A stretch of DNA of 64,000 nt. Origin: Petaurus breviceps papuanus. Lineage: Eukaryota > Chordata > Mammalia > Diprotodontia > Petauridae. The stretch covers positions 58,178,576 through 58,242,575 of the forward strand of contig JAMXIF010000015.1 in assembly GCA_028583685.1 (NCBI GenBank), given 5' to 3'. Under the pieces are notes generated by a model. That model did no database searches. It was not told the origin of the DNA and saw nothing but the letters and a program-made list of their open reading frames with translations. Below are positions 20,426 through 31,714 of this stretch, one piece after another (positions within the stretch are counted from its first letter, which is position 1; each line of letters opens with the position of its first letter). The position numbers and the translations under genes were made by a program.

Positions 20426-20689
20426 ATTTACCTAAAAAGAAATGCAGATAAAATTTAGATTTTTTTGTTTTGGTTTCATTTTAATTCTGTCCCTTTCAGT
20501 TACTGTTCCCATGGAACACTGTAGCTAGTTCCTGAGTCTTGGGGTGAATACTCCAATACTTAATACCTGAAGAGATGAGACCTCAAAATCTCTTAAAATA
20601 TAGTAGTTATGCAGCTGATAAGTTCACAGCTGTCCCTGGTGTTGTAAGCAGAATAAGAAGAGCAAAATGCTAGATTTAATTTGACAACA

Positions 20690-21200
20690 AAGCCTATGAG
20701 ACGCCTACTGTGTGTGTCAGTTACTGTACTAGGGGTAGGAGTGAAAATGACAAAACCAAATGAAACTGTTCCTGCCCTCAAGTAGCTTATATTCTGGGAG
20801 GGAGGGGCAACATATACATGAATATAAAATACTGATATATCCACAAGAAAACCTAAGTGACTAGCACTGATAATTAGGAGAATGACAGACAGCCTCTTAT
20901 AGGAGATGGCACCTAGGTGAGAACCTTGAAAGGCTTCCCAGAGGTAGAGGTGAGGAGAAAGCCTGTGCAAAAAATACCAAGGTAGGGGTGGTGGTGGTGT
21001 GTACAGGGAAGGCAGGCAGACCGGTTTGATTGGAGCAGAGAGAGCATGAGCAGCAGTCACATGAAATCAGTCTGGAATGATTGGCCAGAGCCAAATGGTG
21101 AAAGACTTTAAATGCAAAAGAAAGATGTTTGTATCCAAGAGATAACAGGGAGTTAGTGAAATTTCTTGAGAAAAGGAGAGTAGATGAGTGCTTTGGGAAT
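20690..21200 (-). mobile_element. L2 3' region, antisense
   Basis: CCTACTGTGTGTGTCAGTTA, CTGCCCTCAAGTAGCTTAT, CTTGAAAGGCTTCCCAG and AATGGTGAAAGACTTTAAA follow antisense L2 order from its 3' end inward. Minus-strand frames of 155 and 115 codons here (20593-21060, 20897-21244) overlap the decayed L2 and are not intact proteins. Confidence 0.78.
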
Positions 21201-21319
21201 ATCGGCTCCATGGGATTCTGGCTCTTTGATTTCAGTAGGGACACCTCCAGACGGCTCCATCACACATTTGCTAGCAGTTTACTTAGAAAACCTTGAGGAC
21301 GATTGTCGGAGTGGCCATG

Positions 21320-21455
21320 GGATTGGCCCTAAGTTTCTCTGAACCTCAGACTCTTCATTGACAAAATGGGGATCGATCTCTCTTTCACAGTATTATTGGA
21401 GAAAAAAGCCCTAAAAATCTTTAAGTATTCCATAAATAGAAATTATTAATAACAT
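21320..21455 (+). mobile_element. MIR 3' half
   Basis: TTTCTCTGAACCTCAGACTC, GACAAAATGGGGATCG, then CATAAATAGAAATTATTAA. Confidence 0.75.
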
Positions 21456-21619
21456 TGTTATTGTTCCTCTGTGAAAGTCTGTCTCTGATGCCTCCTTGTG
21501 GTGTGAAGCAGACCCTGGACTCTCAAAGGCTGTGCTAGTGGGGCTGTCTCCCACAGAAGAGGAAAAATTTTGGGTATGGGCTCTGCCTGCAATGTGCTTA
21601 TCATCTGTCAACTAAAGAC

Positions 21620-22100
21620 CAACCTTATTAAATTGTGAATGTCTTAGCACAAGAGGAAAAGCCACCAGGTGAGTTTGTGTAAGGCATCTCATTAAGATTG
21701 TCCCCTAAGGTGAGGATGGATTGCAATCTGAATTGATGAAAGACCCACATTAATGAAAACATAGATCCCTAATATTTGACCTTAAGTGACTGAGGTCATT
21801 ACAGCCTCCAGAGAAGCTCTGGAGACTCCAATGACAGTGGAGAAGCATATGGTGGGCAATAATAACTATGTAGGATGTAATCTCATACATGAAGGACCTC
21901 AACAGTGAAAGCAAGGGATAGCTGTACATTCCACTGGTATCCTTCTAATGTTAAAAGGGTGAGGAGAAGGCCCACAGCATGGAAGGTGAATGTTCTGGGG
22001 AAAACTGTAGAAGGACACAAATCACAAGAAATGGCCAAGCATGAATGTATTGGTGAGTGCCCACATCAGTGAGATCACAGATGCATTGGAGTATTGATAT
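21620..22100. other. Unassigned, possibly retroelement-derived
   Basis: The section 21840-22080 (GGACCTCAACAGTGAAAGC, GAAATGGCCAAGCATGAATG) has the look of an old repeat with coding ancestry, but I cannot place it in a family. Confidence 0.25.
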
Positions 22101-22104
22101 GTCA

Positions 22105-22665
22105 TTGGTTTTTGTGCCATGGACTCCTTGGTCTGCTGAAGTTTATAACTGCTTCTCAGAATTATGTTTTTAAATATGTAAAATAAAAACATATAGAATT
22201 ACAAAGTAAGCCAATCATATTGAAATATGATTGTCAATATATATAAAAAGCTTTCATGCATATATAAACTATATCTTCATACTGAAATATACATATCTAC
22301 ATATATGGTATCTTTATATATACTATATATCTGCAAATATATACAAAGTATATATGTATATAGTTTATGTAAAACTTCATATACTCATATGAACTTCATA
22401 TGTATATAAAATATATTTACAAATATATAATGTATATATTTACATATAAATATATGTGAATATATTTATATTTCATAGATATTTATATTTATTTAAAAAT
22501 TTTAATGTTTATTTTAAATATTCAATATAAATAACATATTATAGATTATAACAGAAATATTATTTATTGACTACAAACATATAAATAGAAAATTATAAAT
22601 ATATAAAGTATATATGTGTTTATATATACTTATAAAATTCATTGACACCAACTTAGGAACCCTTG
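22105..22665 (+). mobile_element. Old DNA transposon with AT-rich internal expansion
   Basis: The left end (TGCCATGGACTCCTTGGTC, near 22115) and right end (CACCAACTTAGGAACCCTT, near 22645) resemble the two ends of the element at 51626-51828. Between them 22240-22640 is an imperfect TATA/CATA tract of about 400 bp that probably grew within it. Short frames in the tract are meaningless. Confidence 0.55.
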
Positions 22666-22779
22666 CAAAGGGTTCTTACAAAGAAACACCCATTTGGGTG
22701 AAGGCAATGTCTCCAGAAGGCCCCTCTTAAAAAGCACATGTTCCCTGGGAAAGGTGTCAAATTAACATGTCTCCAATTA

Positions 22780-22985
22780 TAAACCAATAAGCCCTTCAAA
22801 CTGGAAGGGACCTTAAAGATGATTTCATATAATTCCTTAATTTAAAGGTGAAAAAGCAGAGACCCAGAGAACCTCAGAGAATTGTTCAAGGTCATGTAGT
22901 TTATTTAGCCAGTGAGGGGCAGAGCTGGAACCAGATTTCACGTCCCTTGATACCAACCAAGGTCCTTTTGCTTTTCACAACACAG
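22780..22985 (-). mobile_element. MIR3-like copy, antisense
   Basis: AAACTGGAAGGGACCTTAAA, GAGACCCAGAGAACC, TTCAAGGTCATGTAG and CAGAGCTGGAACCAG in order. Confidence 0.7.
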
Positions 22986-23169
22986 TGTTAAGTACCTACC
23001 TGGGAGCAGAGGGTGGAGTACCAAAGGGAAAAGACTCAGGTTAGGTAAATTCTGATGAACTGGAAGAGGCTGACAGTGCTGGATCTTAGGCAGCTTGGGC
23101 CTGGGGCCCCTGGGATACATGTGTATGCACAAAGTCGGGTGGACACTGTGTGGGGGTAGATAGATGCTA

Positions 23170-23780
23170 AATGGCTATCTGTGTGTATTGGGTTGGGAGG
23201 GAGGATCAGAGGCAATGGGAGAGGGGAATCTGGAAGCAGCTTCTCTTGCCTCCCACTTTTGGCCTGAATCAGCCCTGCCATTGGGCTGGCAGCCTTCACT
23301 GGACTGGGCCAACTCGGCCAGGGTGGCATAAGCTTGCCCTCCACTTTTCTGCAGCTTTTCCTTCCTATCGGCAGCAGCAGTCACAGCCCCTGGACTGCCA
23401 GTTGTTTTCTTGTTTGCTTTCTTGGAATGCCACGGTCAGGAAAGTGCCAGGCAGAGCTGTGCTGCTGCTGGAGCACCCCTGTGGGAGAGGAATTTCCTCG
23501 GGGGCACAAAATCCTCATTAATGGCTGACAGACAGCTCTGGGAAAGCTTGAAAGGTGGCACCTGGGCCCGGCTTGCCAGTGTGCTTGGCAGGCAGCCTCC
23601 CTCCAGGCAGCTCTTCTCTCTTCCCACTTCTCCTCTTCAGCCCAGGCCCCTGTGGATCCTCTCCCTTTCCATCCCACATTTGCACAGGGCATTCACCCAA
23701 ATGGGAGTGAGGCAGAAGCCCACAAGCCTACACCTGGACACTTATGGGTCTCTCTTCTTGGGCTGGTGGAAGGAACATTG
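23170..23780. promoter_or_regulatory. Candidate conserved or regulatory block, locally GC-rich
   Basis: About 600 bp free of recognised repeats. It includes a kappaB-like GGAATTTCC (about 23491), a TCATTAATGG site near 23515, E-box CACCTG near 23560 and CAGCAGCAG runs. At least ten overlapping frames cover both strands, which reflects high GC and few stops rather than a gene: no frame shows a known domain or splice structure. The regulatory role is only inferred. Confidence 0.25.
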
Positions 23781-23784
23781 GAAG

Positions 23785-23900
23785 GAGGGTCAGAAACCCT
23801 GGGTCTCCACTCCCTGTGTGACCTTGGGCAAGAGGTAAAGCTTCCCTGGGCCTTGGCTGCCTTGTGTGAGACAGTGACTGAGGAGGACCAGGGAGAGGGA
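23785..23900 (+). mobile_element. MIR fragment
   Basis: GGTCTCCACTCCCTGTGTG followed by ACCTTGGGCAAGAGGTAAAG. Confidence 0.65.
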
Positions 23901-23984
23901 CAATAAGCTGCATGGCGCCATGTCGAGGGAGCCAAATCTGCACTCACAAGGAGGCCTCCCATCCTGCTTTCCAACACTCGCTGT

Positions 23985-24375
23985 TTTCAGTGACCACAAA
24001 AAAGTCATTTACTCTCAAAGCCTCAGGTTCCTCATTTATTTATTATTGTTCAGTTGTGTTCCACTCTCATGACCCTGTCTGGGGTTTTCTTGGCAAAGAT
24101 ACACAAGTAGTTTGACATTGCCTTCTCCAGTTCATTTTATACATGAAGAAATGGAGGCAAATAGGATTAAGTGACTTGCCCAGGGTCACACAGCTAGTAA
24201 GTGTCTGAGGCCAGATTTGAATCAGAAAGATGAGTGCTCTATTCACTGTACCATCTAGCTGCCCCCTTCCTCTTTTATAAAAGAAAGATGATCACACCAG
24301 CTCCACCTACCTCAAAGGGTAAGTTCCAGAAGAGTGCCTTGGGAGCTTTAAAACACTAAAGAAATATGAGCATGA
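23985..24375 (+). mobile_element. MIR split by a SINE
   Basis: 5' part AGTCATTTACTCTCAAAGCC to GTTCCTCATT (23985-24034); 3' part from TTCCTCTTTTATAAAAG, CTACCTCAAAGGGTAAG to about 24375. The near-identical TTCCTCATTTA and TTCCTCTTTTA at the joints look like the target duplication. Confidence 0.75.
24040..24267 (-). mobile_element. Long marsupial SINE, antisense
   Basis: TTGTTCAGTTGTGTTCCACT, TTTTCTTGGCAAAGATACAC, AAGTGACTTGCCCAGGGTC and CCATCTAGCTGCCCCC; a small internal deletion in the head. Confidence 0.92.
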
Positions 24376-24439
24376 GTGACATCAGAATTGGGCATGCCAA
24401 TAGTCGAAGGGATAGCTCCTAAAGTAGCAGCAAAGAAAT

Positions 24440-24575
24440 TGATGTCAATCAACAAGCATTTTTTAATTATTTTGTGGAAAGCAGTATGCTAAGTTCTGGT
24501 GATAGAAAGAAACCCCACCCCAATAGTCCCTGACTCCAAGGGGCTTTTCTTTCTAATGTCGGACAACACATCAAT
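24440..24575 (-). mobile_element. L2 3' end, antisense
   Basis: TCAATCAACAAGCATTTTTT, GTATGCTAAGTTCTGG and TCCCTGACTCCAAGGGGC. Confidence 0.78.
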
Positions 24576-24579
24576 ATAT

Positions 24580-24820
24580 ATGTATATCCATCCATCCATC
24601 CACCATCCATCCACCATCTATCTATCTATCATCTATCTATCTAATCTGTTTCTTTCCATCATCTATCATATATATCTATCTCTGTCATATCTATCTCCCT
24701 TTCTATCTTTTCCTCCTCCTCCTTGTCCTCCTTCTTCTCCTTCTCTTCCTCCTTTTCCTCCTCCTCCTCTTCCTTTTCCTCTTCCTCCTCTCTCTCCTTC
24801 TTCAAGCTTCTGCTCAAGCT
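24580..24820. repeat. (CATC)n/(TATC)n then polypyrimidine tract
   Basis: 24586-24700 is CATC and TATC tetranucleotides; 24705-24802 is almost pure C/T, capable of triplex structure. Glu/Lys- and Pro/Ser-rich frames over it (24499-24915, 24659-24985) are artefacts. Confidence 0.95.
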
Positions 24821-25104
24821 CCACTTCCTACATGAGGCATTTTTGCAGTTGCCCCAGCTGTGAACATGTGCCCCCTCTAAGGTTATGTTGGGGGGCGGTG
24901 TTAGCCCCATTGTAACAAAGAGGCAGAGGCAAGCAAAACAAATTTCCTCATTGGCCATGCCCCTAAAATATGTCTTAGTCTGCATCCTGAGTTAATCACC
25001 TCCATGGCAGGAGGTGGGTCACTCTTCACCAGTAGTCCCCTGGACTCATGGTTGGACGATGTATCTAAGTAAGTTTACTTTGTATCTACTTGTATGTATC
25101 TTGT

Positions 25105-25133
25105 GTGAGGGGAGGGAGGGAGGGAGGAGGAAG

Positions 25134-25191
<58 letters not shown>

Positions 25192-25215
25192 AAGAGAGAA
25201 AGAAGGAAGTTGGGG
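25105..25215. repeat. Purine tract with (AG)n core
   Basis: GGGA units, then about 22 AG units (25139-25183), then GAAAGAAGG. A frame across it (25014-25358) gives an Arg/Glu run and is rejected. Confidence 0.95.
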
Positions 25216-26529
25216 GTTCTAGGAGGTGGAGGGGAGAATCCAGGGCATTCCAGGCATGTGAAACAGCCAGTACAAAACTCACAGACATGGAGAGAGGAAT
25301 GGTCTGTGACAACAATAGTCCTGTAGAGCTGGGCAGTAGAGTGTATGGAAGGGAGTAATATATAATAAAACTAGAAAGGTAGGTTACCCAAAGGTTTTAA
25401 AGAGCTTTAAAAACCAACTAAAGGAGTTTCTATTTGATCTGGAAGTACTAAAAAGCCACTGGAATTGAGTGGGAAGGGTATGTGTGACATGAGTAGACAT
25501 GTGCTTTAGGAAAATCACTTCAACAGCTGTGGAAGATGAATTAGAGGGGAGAGAGACTTGAGGCATGGAGGCCAATTAGGAGAGTTCTATAGTGTTTCAG
25601 GCAAGAGGACCTGACCTAGGGTGGTAGCCATGTGAGAAGAAAGAAGGCGATATATATGAGAGAGGTTATGAAAAAAGAATGACAAGATTTAGCCAATCAG
25701 TGGATCTATGAGAGTGAGGAATAGAAGATGATGCCAAGTTGTGAACCCATGTGACTGGAAGGAGGGGAGTGCCCTTAACAGTAATAGAGAAATTCAGAAG
25801 AGGGGGTATTGGAATGGGGTGGGGCAGAGCCAAGATGGTGGAGAAAAGGCAGGGACTCACATGAGTGAGTCCAAACAACTTTAAAATCTGCCTCAAACCA
25901 ATTTCTGGAGTGGCACAAAAGGATGGGATGAAACAATTTTTCATCCCAAGACAACTTAGAAAATTGGCAGGAAAGGTCTATTATACCAGGGTGAGAGTGG
26001 AGCACGGCTCAGCACAAACTGTGCCCCAACAAACCAGGAGCAGACTTTGAGGACAATTGACTCAGCAGCAGCAGTAGCTGCTTGCAGAGCCCACAGATGG
26101 TAAAGGGGTCAGACATCTGGTCAGAAGGAGATAACAGGGGTAACTCTGCTGACACTGGGGGGTGGGACTCCTTTGCATTGCCCATATATGGATCCTGGTC
26201 TCAGTCCTGGTTGCATTCTCAGGGTGAGAAGGAGCACTAGCACACCAGAACTTGCAGCTGCAGAAGAGTAGGGACTCTGGTCATAGCTCCTGGGAAAGAA
26301 AGAGTGCTTGTGGATCAGAGGATCAGATCATGGATCAGAGCACAGACCAAGAAAGTAGTAGACATACCTCTCCTTAGATCATACCACCTTAGAAGAACTA
26401 AAAGCTTACAGACCTCCAGAACTAGCTCTAAAAACAGCTACACGAAAAACCTGAAGCTTGGGATGGTGCCCCCTCCATCCTGGGCGCAGTACCCAACTTT
26501 AATATAAAGTTAAAAGTCAAGAAAGAGAC

Positions 26530-27712
26530 TGGGAAAATGAGTAAACAACAAAAGAGATCCTGACCATAGAAAGTTACTATGGTTACAGAGAAGATCAAAA
26601 CACAAACTCAGAAGAAGACAACAAAGTCAAAACTACTATAAGCAAAACTTCAACCAAAAATGTGACTTAGTTTCAGTCCCAAAAAGAATTCCTAGAAGAG
26701 CTCAAAAAGGATTTAAAAAATCATATAAGAGAGGCAGAGAAAAAATTAGGGAAAACATTGCAATGATGCAAGAAAATCATGAAAAAAGAATCAACACTTG
26801 ACTGTTGACTCCTTTATGAGGCACAAATAATATTGAAGAAAATAATACTTTAAAAAACAGAATAGGCCAATTGGCAAAAGAAACACAAAAATCCAATGAA
26901 GAAAAGAACTCCTTAAAAAGTGGAATTGGCCAAATGGAAAAAGGAGGTACAAAAGTTTACTGAAGAAAATAATTCTTTAAAAAATAAAATGGGACAAGTG
27001 GAAGCTAATTACTCCATGAGATGTCAAGAAGCAATAAAACAACATTTAAAAAAATAAAAAAATAGAAGAAAATGTAAAATATCTCTTTGGAAAAATAACT
27101 GACCTGGAAAATAAATCAAGGAGAGATAATTTAAGAATTATTGGACAATATGAAAGTCATGATAAAAATTTAAAAAAGAGTCTAGACACCACCATTCAAG
27201 AAATCATAAAGGAAAACTGCCCTTATATCCTAGAACCAGAGAGTAAAATAGAGATTGAAAGAATCCACCAATCACCTCCTGAAAGAAATCCCCAAATGAA
27301 AACTCCAAGGAATATTATAGCAAAATTCCAGAACTTCCAGGTCAAGGAGAAAATATTGCAAGCAGCCAGAAAGAAACAATTCAGGTATCATGCAGCTTCA
27401 GTTAGGATAACACAAGATTTAGCAGCTTATGAATTAAAGGACTAGAGGGCTTGGAATATGATAGTCTGGAGGGCAAAAGAGTTAGATTTACAATCAAGAA
27501 TTACCTACCCAGCAAAACTAAGTAAAATCCTTCAAGGACAAACATGTATATTCAATAAAATAGAAGACTTTCAAGCATTCCTGATGGAAAAACCAGAGCT
27601 GAATCGAAAATTTGACTTTCAAATACAAGACTGGAGAGAATGTAAACAGGAAAGAGAAATCATAAGGGATTCAGTAAGGTTAAACTGTTTACATTCCTAC
27701 TCGGGAAGATGA
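26530..27712 (+). pseudogene. L1/HAL1 ORF1p remnant
   Basis: The predicted protein would be the L1 RNA-binding chaperone ORF1p. A coiled-coil-like Lys/Glu-rich half comes first, then the RRM signature ENKSRRDNLRIIG (near 27110-27150), ERIHQSPPE, and PRNIIAKFQNFQVKEKILQA. The C-terminal domain reads ITYPAKLSKILQGQT and FLMEKPELNRKF (27458-27712, the longest open part, 84 codons). The first half holds many in-frame stops, so it cannot make protein. Confidence 0.85.
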
Positions 27713-28349
27713 TACTTGTAAATCCTAAGAACTTTCTCATTATTAGGGCAGTTAGAAAGAATGTACATAGACAGAAACATGGGTGTGAGTTGAATATGAT
27801 GGGATGATTGCCTCAAAAAAAATTAAGGGGTAAGAAAGAGGTATGCACTGGGAGAAGAGGCATGAAAGAGCTTTTACAATGCAGGGGAAGATGGGGTGAG
27901 GGGGAGAGCACTTGAACCTTACTGTCATTAGAATTGGCTCAAAGATGGAGTAACATACACATTCAGTTGGGTATTGAAATCTATCTTACCCTACAGGAAA
28001 GTAGGGGAGGAACGGGATAAAAAAGGGGGGAGAGATGATAGAAAGGAGAACAGATTAGGGGAGGTGGTAGTCAGAAGCAAAACACTTTTGAGGAGGGACA
28101 GAATGAAAGGGAAGAGAGTAGAATAATCAAGGGGAAAAATAGAAGAGAGGGAAATAGCAATCATAACTGAAAAAAATTTACAGCAAGTTTCTCTTATAAA
28201 GGTCTCCTCAAATATATAGAGAATTGAGTTAAGTTTATAAGAAATAAGAGCTATTCTCCAACTAATAAATGGTCAAAGAATATGAACAATTTTCAGATGA
28301 AGTAATCAAAGCCATCTATAGTCATCAAAAGAATTCTCTAAATCACTAT

Positions 28350-28700
28350 TTATTAGAGAAATGCAAATTGAAACAACTCTGAGATACTACCTCATACCTA
28401 TCAGATTAGATAATATGACAGAAAAGGAAAATGACAAATGTTGGAGGGGATGTGGGAAAATTGAGACACTAATGCACTGTTGGTGGAATTGTGAACTGAT
28501 TCAACCATTCTGTAGAATAATTTGGAACTATGCCCAAAGGGCAATACCCTTTGACCCAGCAATTCTGCTACTACATTTATATCCCAAAGAGATTAAAAAA
28601 AAAAAAGAACAGATAGGAAAAGGACCTATATGTACAAAAACATGTATAGCAGCTCTTTATGTGGTGGCAAAGAATTGGAAATTGGGGTGATGCCCATCAA
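28350..28700 (+). pseudogene. L1 ORF2 C-terminal remnant
   Basis: An open stretch (28361-28690) translates to MQIETTLRYYLIPIRLDN, KCWRGCGKIETLMHCWWN and IPFDPAILLLHLYPKEI, the Cys-rich C-terminal segment of L1 ORF2p. It is joined directly to non-coding spacer rather than to RT, which marks a deletion-derived element. It ends in an early stop after KNWKLG. Confidence 0.88.
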
Positions 28701-29659
28701 CTGAGGAATGACTGAATTAGTCACAGTACACGATTGTGATGGAGTTCCATTGTGTTATAAGAAATGATGAGCAGGATGCTCTCAGAAAAACCTGAAAAGG
28801 ACTTATATGAACTGATGCAAAGTGAAATGAGCAAAACCAGCGGAACATTCTACATAGGAACAGATATATGATGATCAACTGTGAATGATTTAGGTGTTCT
28901 CAGCAATACAATGATCCAAGAAAATTCTGCAGGACTTATGATGAAAACGTGCTATCCATCTCCAGAGAAAGAACTGATGGATTCTGAATGCAGATTGAAT
29001 CATACTTTTTTTTTACTTAATTTTTTTTGTTTGTGCGTGTGTGTTTTCTTTCCCAACATGACTAATATGGAAATATGTTTTACATGACTTCACATGTAAA
29101 ACCTATATCAATTGCTTGGATTCTCAATGAGGGGGGAATGTGGGGAAGAGGAAGAGACTTTGGAACTCAAAATTTTAATAAATGAATGTTAAAATTGTTT
29201 TAATATGTCATTGGGGGAAAATAAAATACTAAATAAATAGTGTGTGTGGTGAGAAGATAATGAGTTCTGTTTTGGACATGTTGAGATTGAGATATTACAG
29301 GACGTCTAGTTTGAAGTGGACAATAGTTTGTGATGAAACACTGGGGCTCAGGAGAGATTCCAGGGTTGGTTATATAGAGTTGAGAGTCATCTACATAAGG
29401 AGAGTAATTAAACCCATGGGAGCTAATGAAATCACCAAGTAAGAGAATATGGGGGTGGGGGTGGGGGAAGAAGAGGATCCAGGATGGAGCCTTGTGGTAC
29501 ACTCATGATATGTGGGCTTGAAATTGATAAAATATAGTGAAGGGTATTGAGGGGTGGTCTTATAGGTAGGAAGGAAACCAAGAGAGAGCCATGACATGGA
29601 AAATGTATCTTGGAAGAGAAGATGATCAGTGGTGTCAAATGCTACAGAAGTCAAGAAGG

Positions 29660-29855
29660 CATAGAATGGTATAGTATATAAAGTGGTGAACTTGGAAGGA
29701 AGACCTGGTTTTTAAATCCTGTCTCATTTACTTTCTAGCTGTGTGACCCTGAGCAAAGCACTTAATCTCAGCTTCTTAGCTTCATCTCCCACATTAATAA
29801 AAATGAAGGACCTAAGTCCCTGCCATTTCTAAGTCCATATATGGTCCAATGATAA
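29660..29855 (+). mobile_element. MIR inserted in the L2
   Basis: GTGGTGAACTTGGAAGGAAG, CTAGCTGTGTGACCCTGAGC and ATGAAGGACCTAAGTC. Confidence 0.8.
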
Positions 29856-30087
29856 ATATGAGGATGGAGCAAGGGCCAATTGATTTGACACTTCAGAGAT
29901 CATTGATAATGTTGGAGACAGAAGATTCAGGTCAGTAATTAGCTTGGAAGCCATACTGCAGAAGGCTTTAGAAAAGAGAGGAAATAAAGTGCAGGCACCA
30001 AATGTAGATGAGTTTTTCAAAGAATTTACTTGAAGAGAGGAAAGATGTAAGATGATCACTAGGCAGGGGTGGTAGGACCTAGTCGGG

Positions 30088-30233
30088 GTTTTTTTTTTTT
30101 GCTTTTTGTAGGGCAATTTGGGGTTAAGGACTTGCCCAAGGTCACACGGCTAGTTTTTGTGTTTAGTGTCTGAGGCCGGATTTGAACTCAGTTCCTCCTG
30201 ACTCCAGGGCCAGTGCTCTATTCACTGCATCAT
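30088..30233 (-). mobile_element. Short marsupial SINE, antisense, inserted in the L2
   Basis: T-rich left end, GCCCAAGGTCACACGGCTAG, GAGGCCGGATTTGAACTC and CTCTATTCACTGCATCATCC. Confidence 0.9.
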
Positions 30234-31020
30234 CCCTGAACAGAATCCAGGGTTTTCTAAGAATGAGGGAGACAGGTATGTTTTTAGGCAACAGGAAAGG
30301 AACTATTAGATAGTGAGAGATTGAAGATTAGAAGGGCAAGGTGAAAGAAGGACAATATTTTGCAGGAGATGGGGTGGGTAGAATCAAGGGTACATGTAAA
30401 GCTGACTTTGGCAAGGCTACAGGTCACTTCTTCAATAGAGATTGAATTAAAGCTGAAGATAGTCAGGAGTAGGATTATGTCACAAGAAGTAAAGATAATG
30501 AGAAGAGGAGAAGAGTGGGGTGGTTGACTTTTTTTTCCCCCTCCTTATGTAGTATGAAACAAGATCCTCAGCTGAAAAGTTGGAGAAAGTGATGGTATAG
30601 GAAATTAGAGAATAAAAGATTTGGAACAGGTGCTGTGGTGAGATAGAGAATCAACTAGGGAGAAGTATAAGGATTTCCTTGCTGCTGTAACGGCCTGGTT
30701 GAGACTAGATAGCATACATTTGTAGTGGATCCAATGAACATGGTTTCTTGATTTTATTCAAGTCTGTTCAATAGAGTATAAGTAAAAAGAAAGGAAGCAT
30801 ATATAGTGATAGTCATCCAGGGTTGAGGTCTACAAAGCTTGAGTGGTGGTCTGACAAGGAGATTAGGTCCTCAGTTGTAGAGAATAGTATTGAATTGGGC
30901 TCATTCAGCAAGGGTTTGAGATTGGGAGTGGGAGGAGAATGTAATCAGAACAAAGATTCTACATAACATAGCCTGGGAAAATACTGGAAGTAGAATAGGG
31001 GTGGTGTTGGAGGTATGGAA

Positions 31021-31714
31021 TGAGACGTTAGAAGGGTTGGGTGGAAGTGGATGAGAATAAGGGAGCAGACAACAGGGATTGGGGAAAGGGGTTTGTTCTT
31101 TGGCAGTCAGAGGATCTCCATCCCTAGGATGGGCAGAGTAAATGGGGACTAGAGTACACTAACCACTGGGGAATGACTCCAGGGAAGGCTTCAGTGAATA
31201 GGAGGAGTTTTCTGATGAAGATGGAAGATTAGAAGGTTAAAAATTTCTCCTGTATCTTGACCTTCAAAGTCAACAGTTGTTGTTGTGCCTCCCGGTATCT
31301 GGAGACCAGACAAAAGCAAGTGTAAATGAGACTTGGTGGTGGTATGTCCTAGGAACAGAAAAACCTGATTTTTAAAAATGCAGAGAAGAACTCAAACAGT
31401 TGGGGCCAGTCAGTCTAGGGCCAAATAGCCCTCTGACCTCAGAAGGTCCTGAGGGCATTACAATGGTAGTCTAATAACTGATGTTCATAATGATGACCCT
31501 GAGTCATGAAGAAAAGACTAAATTGTGCTCAGTCTACCCTGGTTGAGAAGGCAGTGAAGGGTATGTAATGTATTTCAGCAAGATTTCTAACTAAAATGAT
31601 TAAAATAAAAAAGTCTGAATGCTCAAGAAGCAATCCCTCAGCTATTTAGAAAACTCACTGATTTATGAGTACAAGGACTCATTGATAAAATGGAGTCCAC
31701 GTCCTAAGAAGATT
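31021..31714. other. Unassigned sequence, perhaps the L2 5' part
   Basis: Purine-rich sequence continuing the style of the L2 to the left but without recognisable motifs. No gene. Confidence 0.35.

Larger units (their letters stand above)
25815..29215 (+). mobile_element. HAL1-like (half-L1) element, about 3.4 kb
   Basis: Starts with L1-type 5' text GGGCAGAGCCAAGATGGTGG. It has an ORF1 remnant (26530-27712), a spacer, then only the far C-terminal end of ORF2 (28350-28690) and an L1 3' UTR ending near 29210. The endonuclease and reverse transcriptase are absent. It lies wholly inside an antisense L2. ORF1 plus 3' end without RT is the layout of HAL1 elements, which depend on L1 enzymes. No target duplication is evident. 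Confidence 0.82.
25225..31020 (-). mobile_element. Long L2 LINE, antisense, broken by an L1/HAL1 insertion
   Basis: The L2 (CR1 clade) runs from its 3' UTR at left (25225-25810) to the RT-coding part at right (29235 onward). On the minus strand 29391-29654 encodes FDTTDHLLFQDTFSMSWLS, and 29200-29502 encodes YVDDSQLYITNPG, the polymerase motif box of L2 reverse transcriptase (normally YADD). Frames are broken throughout, so it is a fossil LINE. It also contains a MIR (29660-29855) and a SINE (30088-30233). The right border is uncertain. Confidence 0.8.

Noticed and set aside
20593-21060. 155-codon minus-strand frame
   Set aside because: It overlaps an antisense L2 3' region and matches no intact protein.
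23036-23977. Cluster of frames on both strands suggesting a GC-rich gene
   Set aside because: Frames overlap on both strands without domains, start context or splice pattern; better explained by low stop density in GC-rich DNA.
24586-24700. Regular CATC/TATC spacing considered as a CRISPR-like array
   Set aside because: Units are four bases with no unique spacers, and the genome is mammalian.
24659-25358. Glu/Lys- and Arg/Glu-rich frames
   Set aside because: Products of polypyrimidine and (AG)n simple repeats.
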